From Lantana camara (lineage: Eukaryota; Streptophyta; Magnoliopsida; Lamiales; Verbenaceae), in contig CM074860.1 in the NCBI GenBank assembly GCA_037501455.1, positions 43,038,501 through 43,102,500 on the forward strand: a DNA stretch of 64,000 bases. Reading direction: 5' to 3'. The stretch's first letter is position 1, and each line of letters starts with the position of its first letter. The position numbers and the translations under genes were made by a program. The notes beneath the pieces are model-generated. The model had not been told where the DNA came from. It did not search any database and saw only the letters and a list, made by a program, of their open reading frames with translations. Below, piece by piece: positions 46,801 through 56,746 of this stretch.

Positions 46801-48329
46801 TCTGAGAATGAAAGTAGGGGTACCGTCTTCGATGTACAACCCGTGGTAACCTCTGATCCCAACTGTACTTTCTTTGCTCGGCAATCCACGGTAGCACAGT
46901 ACCTGTATAACCAATCCATCCCCAGTATAGACCCATATCTTTCCATCGGCATCACAATAAAATCTGTTAAGAATTCCCGACCTTCAATCACCACTGGAAC
47001 ATCCCTGTAAACCTGATCCGTCTCTCGCCTACTACCGAAAGGAGTACTGACTAAATAGCGCACAGAAGAGCACATAGCAGGTAAAGGTAATGTAATAGCA
47101 ATAGAATGCGCAAGAAAGGAGTGTGTAGCTCCTGGATCAAATAATGTATGGATGTTCGTACCATGAATGCAGATAATACCTTCAACTACCGCGGCGGGAT
47201 CGATCTCTGCATCCTGCTCCTCTCCAGCGAGTGCATAAGCCCGAGCTCTAACAAGTGGCCTCGGACCTGCAGGTGGCGGATCCCGACGATCAAGAAAACC
47301 ATCAACTAAGTGCTCGTCGCTCCCACAGATCAAACATAAGCCCAACCTTTGTCTGCAGTTATCATAAGTCTGTGTAGTAATTCCACAAAATCTGCAGCCC
47401 GGTTTTTGAGGTGGCTGTGGTGGCGCTGGAGCTCTCGGACCCTTCTGTGACGGTCCTGCAGTCTTAAGCTTCTTCCCAGAGTCCCTCTGTGCTGGAGGTG
47501 CAGAGTAAATCATCGGCCTCTTTCCTGAGCTCGATCCCTGACCCGCTCTCGAGCCTGAAGCCTGTCCAGTACGCTGAGTAGCTCTCCTAGCAATATCAGA
47601 ATCCTCAACCTTTAGAGCCTTTGCAGTAGCTTTAGCCCAGGTGCTCGTATTGGCTGCTTTCAGTGCATCCTGGATGTCAGGTCGAAGTCCCTGGACGAAC
47701 TGCATTGCCTTATGAAAATCATCATTCGCTATGTTAGGTGCATAGCGAGAAAGTCTCTCAAACTCTGCAATATACTGCCCCACGGACCTTCCTCCTTGGT
47801 TAAGCTCTGTGAACTCCCTCAACCTGCGAGTACGGGAAGCTGGAGGAATAAACTTATTTCTGAACTCCCGTACAAAAACCTCCCAAGTAATATCTGTCCC
47901 TGCTGCCTCCAATACGATCTGTGTACTCTCCCACCACGAGTAGGCCTCGCCCTGGATCAAAGTAAGTGTACAGCGAGCCTTCTCCTGAGTGTCACAAGGG
48001 ATAAGCTGCCAGATCCTCTCAATCTCCTTCAGCCACATCTCTGCCTGTATATCGTCGCCCTTATAGAACTTCGGGGGACGTTGATTCTGAAATTCACGCA
48101 AAATAGCAGAAATGGGGTTCTCCTGGGGTGCTACTGGCGCTGGTGGTGGTGGAGGTACCCGTTCCTGTAGCCTCTGATCAATTAGCCCCACTACAGCGTT
48201 CATAAAATCCTGAGGCTGTGCCTGAGCAGGTGGAGGAGGAGGTGGTGATCTCTCACGACGATGGTGGTGGCGATGATGACGATGCCTGTGTCCAGGAGAT
48301 CAGTCACGAGAGTGTCTATCACGATCCAT
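43819..48329 (-). pseudogene. D gag-pol, broken
   Basis: The ATG at 48327-48329 (MDRDRHSRD) is followed by TGA at codon 10 (48300-48302). The frame then runs to 46104 with gag, two knuckles ([14 protein letters not shown]; the second has Phe for its last Cys), protease DPGAT, and RT with FIDD. TGA at 46104-46106 interrupts RT; the same frame continues to about 45775, where a shift in an A run moves RNase H and the start of integrase to another frame (45826-44960). TAA follows after KAEH at 44960; another shift lies near 44865, before the rest of integrase (44840-44340); and a further shift near 44395 precedes the chromodomain-like tail (to 43819). Protein wording is closest to E, including the FDLEEW-W-KQEGVK stretch. 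Confidence 0.95.
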
Positions 48330-48563
48330 CCTGAAATCAGATCACTTCACATGCGTGGTTTGATTAATAAATGCAAATGTGTGCATATAATTCCATAATA
48401 TAAATAAGTACACTTACAAGAAAGATCAAGTAGCTCAATTAATGCAAGAAGGCAATTAAATCAAGTAATTCAATGAAATGCAGACTCTCAAATAACAAGT
48501 AATCCTATGCCGTGCGACCTAGACTGACTCGACACGACTCGAGAACCTCGGTTTTCCAACCGG

Positions 48564-48575
48564 GCTCTGATACCA
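48564..48575 (-). other. Primer-binding site of D
   Basis: TGGTATCAGAGC on the minus strand, 8 bases from the 5' LTR. Confidence 0.95.
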
Positions 48576-48583
48576 CCTATAGA

Positions 48584-51474
48584 TGTAGCACCCTAACCCC
48601 AGAGCACTACATCCCCCGCACTATAGCCTCGATCCACGTATGAAATGGACAGTTCATACATAAACCAAAACTATAGCGAACGGGTGACAATTAAAAATAA
48701 CCGGGCTAGGCGGGACACTCTCCCCAACATCATCAAACCAAACATGGAATCTAAAGCGGAAGCAATGCAATAAATACATATAGGTACCATATTTACCAAA
48801 TAGATACATAATAGGTACCAACTTAACTATCAATACATTATCATCTCCATATACTATATACATGCTAGAGTATTCAAAATGTAACAGTCGTGATCATAAC
48901 ATGATATCTATCAAGAGTCTATACATGAAAGGTACAAAGCTAGACCCATGCAATGCAAGACTTGACCAGACTCCCGCTTAGCACGACCACGCTCTCAAGT
49001 ACCTAAAAAGTGAAGTATCAGTCTCCCGAAGACTGAGTGAGGGGCAATAAACATATAACATGATATCTATCAAGAGTCTATACATGAAAGGTACAAAGCT
49101 AGACCCATGCAATGCAAGACTTGACCAGACTCCCGCCTAGCACGACCACGCTCTCAAGTACCTGAAAAGTGAAGTATCAGTCTCCCGAAGACTGAGTGAG
49201 GGGCAATAAATATATATAACACACATCACATGCAAGTTGTAGCCTCGGGTGAAGACTTTGGAAAGAAAATAATTATATAGTTGAAGAAATTCGTTCTTTG
49301 CCCGAGATTACAACTAATCAATTTAACAATTTAACTTGATCATTTCATGAACATGTGACCCCGGCGAGTAAGGGCGATTCTCCAACCTTTACACCAATCG
49401 TGAACAATACGTGCTTGCAATATTAATTCAATACATGATCATGTATTTCCACTTGGTGCTCAATTACACAATTTCACGCTTGAAAACATGCAATAACCCG
49501 AGGATAACCCGACATGCCGGATTAATCCCCAGTCTCCTTCTTCCTTCGGGTGATAGTAAGTTTGCAAGGCTCAACTATCCACGACATGGTGTGTGCAGGG
49601 CACATGACTCCCTAGACACGGAACTCCTTCCACCACTAATCTCCTAGTGGCTTCGGGGGTGATCCCAACAATGTGAGGATAATTCAGGAGTTACCCGTCA
49701 GCCCTTGCTTTCCCGGTTGGATTAAGAATTACCCTCGGGCCCACGTGAAATCATGTACTCGCCAAACTTGCTTGAAAATCATGACAATCATGGCTTGCTT
49801 GAAAATATTTATATTTTGGAAAATGTTTATAAATATAGCAAATTTTGGCCGAAATTGTCACATAAGTGTTGTAAGGTTCTAAATACCTAAAACAAAACCT
49901 CACCTTCTTACAGAACACAACAAGGATATGCTCTAGGGAGCCTGCTCCCTGTCCACGACCTCGTGACCTGTGCAAACACGACGTGTATACTGAGACTTGA
50001 CTCAAAATGGACCAAGTATGACGAACGGCGAAATGCAATGAAATATCATGGCATGATTAATATAACATGAAATTATCATGTTTTGTTATGAAATGTATCA
50101 TATAATCAAAATTTGAAATTAATTAAACCATCGGATTGAAAAGTGAAAATTTTGAAATCTTGGCAGTCTGTGACCGCGACCATTTTTACTCTATTTTTGG
50201 TCGCTCAAATTTGAAATCAATTAAACTATCGGATTCAAAAGTGAAAATTTTGAAATCTTGGCAGTCTGTGAGAGGGTCGCGGTCACGACCATTTTTACTC
50301 TATTTTTGGTCGTGGGCGCGACCTTATTTTTCATGAATTTTCGGCCAATTTTGTAAAAAGTCGAGACAAGGCCAAATTTGGGTCGCGGCCGCGACCATTT
50401 TTATGTATATTTTTGGTCGCGGGCGCGACCTACGATTATGCCCAAACTGTGAGTGGGTCGCGGGCGCGACTGAAATGGTGTGTGTTTTGGTCGCGGTCGC
50501 GACCTACAGTCTTACCCGAAAAAACAGAGCAGAAAACAGAGTATGGTTATGACAACAACAACAAAGGACCAAAACTCCAAGTTTGATCAATAAAAGGCAA
50601 TGATTTCTGGGAATATGCATGCATATATATTCAAGATAAGAAAATATATCATTTAAACACATATTTCATGAAAAATCATCAAGAATTCAAGCTTCCAAGT
50701 TCATGCATATTTCATGATATAACCTCAATCCTTCTCAAGAATTCATGCAAAATTCCAACATATAATTATATATTCAAGCCTAGCTCACAAAGAACTCATT
50801 CATGCCATAATTCTCAAACCCTAGCTCACACATATATGATCAAGAATCATCACTTCATGCAAATACCAACCTTGAAATGAAAGAACTGAAGAAAATGGAT
50901 GGAGATGATGATCAAGTTTCAATTCTTGGAATATTTCTTGGAAATTCTTGAGGTAAAGGATGAAAATCTCTTCTCTTTTCTTCCTTGATGAAACCGAGAG
51001 CAAAGGAGCAAGTATGTGGAAGATTTTGGATTGAAATGAGATCAAGGAAGCATATGGAAACCATATTACGTGATTCACCATCCTTGATTTGAGTGAGATC
51101 TCCAAATTGCAATTTAATCCTTGAAATGTTTAAGTTATGCAATTAAGTATATAAGGTTTTGAAATATGATCAATTAGGTCCTTGAAAGATTATGCAATTG
51201 AGTCCTTAATGTTTAGAAAAATGATCAAGTAGGGACAATTCGGTAATTAAAGCACTCTCGGTAATTGTTTTACGTAATAAATATTTTCCATGTCATGAAA
51301 CAATATTTTCAATGATATGAATTCAATTAATTCACATAAATGATGTTTCGTGAATTTTATAAAAATATGAGATGACACATAAGAAAATAGAAATTTAAAA
51401 GAATTAAAATAAATCCTACGCTCAAAACTCACACGTGGCGTGCTTACCTGTTCATCCGGAACCGGGGTGTTACA
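48584..51474 (-). repeat. D 5' LTR (2891 bp)
   Basis: As the left copy but 256 bp longer. About 150 bp (near 48900-49050, repeated to about 49205) and about 106 bp (near 50165-50275) are tandemly duplicated. One of the two GCTAGGCGG partner arms has mutated (CCCGCTTAGC near 48975); the other is intact (near 49134). The GGAGAT hairpin is at 49633-49650. Confidence 0.95.
49633..49650 (-). promoter_or_regulatory. Conserved GGAGAT-loop hairpin, D LTR
   Basis: On the minus strand stem CCACTA / TAGTGG (perfect), loop GGAGAT. The copy at 42036-42053 has CCACTG / TAGTGG, still pairing through G-U. Stem sequence differs from the LARD and E but pairing and loop are kept. Confidence 0.65.
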
Positions 51475-51479
51475 CTTAC

Positions 51480-51610
51480 CCTTTCAGTGGACAAACCCAA
51501 CCTCCAATTAATCATTTTTAACCTTTCACTGGACAAACCCAACGTCCAATTACACACTCTTACCCTTTCACTAGACAAACCCAACTTCCAAATTACGCAT
51601 TCGTACCCCC
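51480..51610. repeat. 42-bp minisatellite, right arm, last part
   Basis: About three diverged units after element D. The array then fades into TCTACAAAACC, the inverse of the GTTTGTAGAGT variant seen on the far left (about 22110), so the symmetry extends past the array. Confidence 0.85.
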
Positions 51611-51717
51611 TAACTCTACAAAACCAGTATTGAAACATATGAACACGGTATTATATACATACGTTCAAAGAAAGTTAATATATATACAAAATTATGTATA
51701 AAAAATTAGTATTTCTT

Positions 51718-52922
51718 TCATACAAGCTGTGCACAACCAAATTTTAGAAGCATATGGGCGATGTGAACATGGTAATCCGCAATGGGGACCTCTTTTGCAA
51801 ACTGGTTGTACTCCGCGGTGTCCTTTGCAAGCGACTCCGTGAAAAGGCAGATAAAGGCCCCACAGTCCAAGCTATCTGGTGCTTGAGTACGATGGATGGG
51901 GGTTGTGGGTGCCTTTCAGCTGCAGCAACGTTTGCCATGCCCTTGTATTCCCAGTATACTTTCATGAAACAACCTCATACCTTCTCCGCGTGGCATGTTT
52001 TAGGCGAGCTCATGTAGTTGTACGCCAAGAACTTATTCTCCACTGTGTTGTACACTACCAAATGCCAATGAATGGTAGTGGTCAATGGGAATATAACGTA
52101 CCGGCATTGGTCAATGACACCGCGGTTGAGCATTTCCAGTTGCCGCACCACATAACTCGCCAATTTGGGCTCTTTAAGAAATTTAACCATCCTTTTCGCT
52201 GAGAGATAGTGGGTTTTCGAGGTTCCCTTCGCCAAACATATTATATGTTGTGTCAGAAATGAAGAAACGCAATAGATTTTGTGGGATTTTGTGGGAATGT
52301 ATTCACTACCCACCAGTATATGAAAATAGGCCTCGAAACCCTTTGATTCATTGACCGACCCTAGATCAGTCTCAGAATATCACTCACAAGAACCCGCGTT
52401 TCATCGCCCACATATACCTCCTTATCATTGGCAATGAAATAAAATAAAATAAAATTACACATTGATACAAAGTTGCTTTTAAAATTAATAATTACACATC
52501 AAAAATAACTTACTTGAACGTGCTAGAGTAGGCATCAATGATCCCATCGATCACCTTAAGGGCTTCATCGTTCAAAGATGCACGCCCGAAAAAATCCTTT
52601 CTACCTACAAAGGACTTCAGATCATCAGCAACACAATAAACTGGGGCATCAAAATCATCATCATCAGCCTCCTCAACAACAGGAACTGCTTCATGAGGGA
52701 ACTCAGCAGCACCTTGCTCAACCTCATCAGCAGCAGCCCCCTGAACTTCATCCTCGGATTCCCCCCATTCAGTCCTGAAATCACACATGACGTCACAAAC
52801 AGCACGATCTATAGAATCACGCTTCGAAAGCTCCTGACATCTTGCTCCTCACCCTCATCCTGCTCCTCAGCTTTATCCTTCCCTTCACCAACATCCCCTT
52901 CAACAACAGACTCCTCAACAAC
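51718..52922 (-). pseudogene. Ulp1-like (C48) cysteine protease gene, broken and truncated
   Basis: Minus strand. An acidic region (EDEVQGAAADEVEQGAAEF, 52788-52510) precedes a Ulp1-type catalytic domain. YFHILVGSEYIPTKSHKIY and YVIFPLTTTIHWHLVVYN carry the catalytic His (52068-52070). FLAYNYM has Asn where the family has Asp (YDS). LDCGAF carries the catalytic Cys (51862-51864), after a conserved Gln-containing word, and the C-terminus ends at TGA 51718-51720. Ulp1 proteases cut SUMO-like modifiers. There are at least three frame changes (about 52340, 51980 and 51900) and one possible intron (52421-52513, donor GTAAGT), whose phase does not simply restore the frame. The 5' end is cut off by element E at 52922. 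Reads towards the GRF gene in the same unit. Confidence 0.75.
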
Positions 52923-54576
52923 TGTGTGACGCCCCGACTTTTCGGCCGTACAGGTATGACGTAATTGTTTACCAAAATGCGCGAAATAATTAATTATGTG
53001 TGTTTTATGTATTTAATTTAATTTTTAAGTTATATGTTAAAGGTTAATTATTTTAATTTAATGTTCTTAATATTAATTGCATTATATAATATAAGTATAT
53101 ATATATATATATATTAACGTACGTGTATGCATGGATTTAAATTTTTGCATGCATAATTAGTTATAAATCATATTTGCATGCATGTAATTATATATATATT
53201 ATATACGTTGCATGCATTTTATATGTAATGTATTATAAATGAAATTAGTTAGTTATTTTGTTAATGTTATGGCTTTCATTGTTTCATTGCGTTTGAGTGC
53301 TTCGTTTCTATTCGAATTGATACCGGAATTTTGTGCGAATTTAATATGTTGAACTTATACGTGTCTTGTACATGAAATTTGTTCGTTTCGTATTTTCGAA
53401 TTCATTTGCTTGTGTTTCGGATTTAATTTGAATTGTGGAATCCAAGTCGGGGGCTAACGAGCACTTAGCGCACCCTTGGTTCCGTATTTAAAATCTTGAG
53501 CTCGGAAACTCGGATTCGAGTTCCGTCAACTCCGCTGAACTCGTAACGAAAATTTGAGTTTAGTAAACTTAGCCATATATTTTTCCCAACTCATTTCAAC
53601 CTCCGAAATCTAACCGAAAAACCTACACGGTGCCAAAACTGCCACCTTTCACCAAAATAGTCATATCTCTTACCATACTTGACCAAATTAACCATGGTTT
53701 GAACTTTTGAGACCCTAACTCAACCATCTATCTGATCATTATCCTCCCCAACCGGATTAATCCCTCATACTTAGAGAAAATCAGCCCTCTTTCCTCTGTT
53801 TTTCCAGAATCCCGTAGCTAAGCCAACCTCTTGAGATTCAAGCTCAAATCTCTTTCAAACCTCCATTAATCCACAAGGTAAGCTTGGTTATGTTATGTAC
53901 ATCCATCATGAGTCATTTTCATTCATTCATCCCTGAATTTGAGCATCAATTCGTGAGCTTTTGACAGAAATGAACATATATAGAATTAGGTTTGAAATTG
54001 GTTGATCTTCTTCCATACTTGAGCTTTTTGAATGATTCCAAGCTTGAGAATGATTGTTTTAATATCTTCTTTTCATTTATGATCATTAATTGCATGGTAG
54101 TTGAAGTATTTATGAGATATTAACTTTGGATCATTGAGAGAACTTTGAAGAAAAGTCACGTGTGACAGCCTTCCATGTTTGAACTGCTGTGGGACTGATT
54201 TGTATGTTGATTTTGTGGTGTTTTGCTGCACATATGACTACCTAACTCACATGAACGTGTTGGGATTACTTGAGATCAGTTGTACCCTGTTTTTATGCGA
54301 TTTATGCCCTGTTTTCTTGGCCTGAAAATTTCTGTCAGCAACTGCGTTTTTCCCTTGATGTTGCTGTCATTTTTGTTCATTATTAGGGCTGGTTTTAGGC
54401 TGTATTTCATGTCTTCTTCTTGCTACATATGTTGCCTATTTGTTGCTTGTGAGGTTGCTGCGTTTAAGCTAGAGTAACAGGGGTTCTTCGCGTGGTGGTT
54501 GCTGCTGTCACGGGCGTGCCATTCCTGGCCTTTCCGGCGAGGCACGGGGGTGTTTCATGGGTGGCTACTTCTGTAC

Positions 54577-54631
54577 CGAGACACGGGGGTGTCTCGGTTT
54601 GCTCCTTGAAGGTGACACCCCCGTGTCACCT
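54577..54631. repeat. Twin hairpins with complementary loops in LTR E
   Basis: First: CCGAGACAC / GTGTCTCGG, loop GGGG (54577-54598). Second: GGTGACAC / GTGTCACC, loop CCCC (54612-54631). Both stems are perfect and the loops can pair with each other. The 3' LTR repeats them at 62969-63023. Confidence 0.85.
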
Positions 54632-55667
54632 TATTTTTCAGACCTGGTTGCTGTTCCCGCGAGTGCTGCTGCTGCTGTTCATTCTTCTCTTTTTTTTCCT
54701 GCATGAAGTTTGATTATTAAATGGCTGCATGCATTCTATTATTGATTTGCATGCATGTTATGATTTGCATGCATTTTTGTATTAATGTGCATGCATGTTT
54801 GTATGATTGCATGTGTAATTTACGTATATATATGTATATATACTCTAGTATCCGTATATATGTATATATATTATAATATATGTATACGTATGTATATATA
54901 TTTAATATATTATGTATTTATTTATTAAATATTAATTGTTATTTGATTTAATTGAATTATTTAAATTAAATTTTACCTATTTCATGTTTTATTTAATTTC
55001 CTAATTTTAATTGAATGTATTTAATTGTTTATTTTCTAAATTGTAAATGCGATTGAATATGTTTAAATGTTTATGTTCTAATTTTAAAATGTGATTTAAT
55101 TTGTACTTTGATTATATTTGAATTTCTTGAATTAATTTGATTGAAAATGTGAAATTATGAAAGTGAATGACTTGATTGTATGATTTAAATGTATTAATCG
55201 TGCACATGAACATTTCCATAACATAATTTAATCTTTTATACATTCATATCATGATCATTGCATTGCCGAGCGTCTTATTTGGTCATATTGAGTCTCACTT
55301 CACTTTTCTTGCACAGATTTCGATTCCGTTGGAGACAAGGCCAATCCTTGAGGCTTTCGTATCTTCTTTTTGTCGGTACAAGGTGGGTTTCTCTACTACT
55401 TAGATAAAACGACCCGATATATCCCCCTATGTGAAAATCTTTAAGCCAAAGTGATACGGTATATATATATATTGAGTCTTTTATCGAGTAAACGATTGCA
55501 AACGTAAAACCCTTATTTCTTGAATCCTACCTAATGTTTTGGCGAGTATTGATTGATTGATTGCACTGATTGGGGCCCGGGGTTCTTGGTGTGAGTGGCT
55601 ATCCGAGGAAGCATGGGCTGACGGTGATCCCTCACACTAGTTCCCACTATTGAACAGCGGTACCGGA

Positions 55668-55689
55668 CCTCGTCAGGAGATTGGCGGGG
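55668..55689 (+). promoter_or_regulatory. Conserved GGAGAT-loop hairpin, E LTR
   Basis: Stem CCTCGTCA / TGGCGGGG, all eight pairs possible with two G-U, loop GGAGAT. Upstream pair GGTGTGAG (55588) / CTCACACT (55631) sits where the LARD has its own inverted pair. Confidence 0.65.
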
Positions 55690-56145
55690 AAAGGGAGCTG
55701 AGTGCCATCTGGGGAGTCATGTAACCCCTTTTGGCCAATGACTGGGTGGACGGGTCTTGCAAGCCCGCCCACCAACCCGGAGGAAGAAGGTGTATATGAC
55801 CGATTGAATAGAATCGATTGACTGAGCACAAAAGAATGATATGCATGAAAGACTTAATGAATGAATGATTGATTGAATCACACATGGTGTTGGTTGGAGT
55901 TGACGCACGCCCACTCGCCGGGCCACTAATGACCTATTGTAAAACTGATCATTATAATCCCTTTCGATGATTCCTCTATTTCTCCCACTTGGAAACCGTT
56001 TCTAAAACCTCGCTTGGGATTATAATCTGCATGTGATTGTTTAAATTCAGTTATATATTATATTTATGCCAATGTTTTATACCCACCAGTCCCTTTTGGA
56101 CTGAACCCGTTTGGTTTTCAGCTGTTTGGTGCAGGTGTCGAGAGA

Positions 56146-56415
56146 GCTAGGCGGGAATACGAGTCCTAGGTCTTGCATTCGTCTCTAGCTCTGTATTTTG
56201 GTCTTACACTTACATCTCATCCTTTTGATTATTGTATATGGATATGTTATTGGAGCGTACACATGTTTTGGGCTGTGATGGCTTGCATTGATGTATATGA
56301 ATTGTATTTTGGAGCTTGGATGCTCGTGGTATATATATGATATGCTTTGCTCGTTTATTGCTTCCGCTTTATTGATTTTCTCTGATTCGTATGGTTAAGG
56401 GTTAGCCCGCCTAGC
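56146..56415 (+). promoter_or_regulatory. Long-range GCTAGGCGGG pairing module, E LTR
   Basis: GCTAGGCGGG (56146-56155) and CCCGCCTAGC (56406-56415) are exact reverse complements, 250 bases apart, with GCTTCCGC 38 bases before the second arm. The LTR ends 116 bases later. Confidence 0.65.
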
Positions 56416-56539
56416 ATAGAGTGTGTGTTTGTCCCCGTTCGCCGTGATTTAGCTCGGGTATGGATCGTTCATTTCATATTCGGGTCGGGTCTCGGTGCGG
56501 GGGATGTGACACCTTACGCTCGGGTGTTACATCCTTAAG

Positions 56540-56551
56540 TGGTATCAGAGC
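56540..56551 (+). other. Primer-binding site of E
   Basis: TGGTATCAGAGC, 8 bases after the 5' LTR; initiator tRNA-Met type. Confidence 0.95.
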
Positions 56552-56746
56552 TTAGGGTTGCAAAACCCAGGCTCTAGTGTCGGGTGAGTCAGTTTAGGTC
56601 GTTCGGCTTTAGGGACTACTTGACAATGTGATTGCATATGCATCCTTTTTGTGCTTCTGTGCTCTAATTGTTGAAAATTGAGTGAATTAATTGCATTTTC
56701 ATGCATGGACTAAGAGAAGCATGCATTTCAGTGTTTCTTGATCAGG

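Larger units (their letters stand above)
41146..51474 (-). mobile_element. Element D: complete but decayed Ty3/gypsy chromovirus
   Basis: 10,329 bp, minus orientation, flanked by CTTAC (41141-41145 and 51475-51479). LTRs of 2635 and 2891 bp with differences of a few percent by eye and two tandem duplications in the right copy. Primer site, purine tract and all pol domains are present, but coding is broken by at least three stops and three frameshifts. Older than C2 and E. Confidence 0.95.
21138..52922. mobile_element. Split class II-like unit with GRF and Ulp1 genes
   Basis: What remains after removing the nested LTR elements: 21138-24311, 39085-41145 and 51480-52922. It has a GRF zinc-finger gene (+), tandem hairpins, a minisatellite array, an AT-rich centre, the inverted minisatellite, then an Ulp1-like gene (-). 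Ulp1-like C48 protease genes are known passengers of plant Mutator-like and some CACTA elements. The left edge GGGGAGTTATTAAACAGGA is a candidate terminus. No transposase is seen and the right end is beyond the window, so class and ends are inferred. Confidence 0.5.
52923..56531 (+). repeat. E 5' LTR (3609 bp)
   Basis: TGTGACGCCCC to GGTGTTACA. Contains the GCTAACGAGCACTTAGC block (53451), donor-like AAGGTAAG (53876), two perfect hairpins (54577-54631), TA-rich DNA (54820-54910), the GGAGAT hairpin (55668-55689), acceptor-like GCAG (56134), GCTAGGCGGG (56146-56155), GCTTCCGC (56360-56367) and CCCGCCTAGC (56406-56415). No gene. Confidence 0.95.

Noticed and set aside
52578..52929. Plus-strand His/Gln and Ser/Pro-rich ORFs near 52.7 kb
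   Set aside because: Antisense of the acidic region of the Ulp1-like gene.
54280..54713. Small hydrophobic ORFs in LTR E, repeated at 62670-63103
   Set aside because: Duplicated by the LTR pair; they overlap the twin hairpins and show no domain.
56738..56746. Upstream TTG start for E gag
   Set aside because: The ATG at 56747 gives the MPPRRH start shared with C2 gag.
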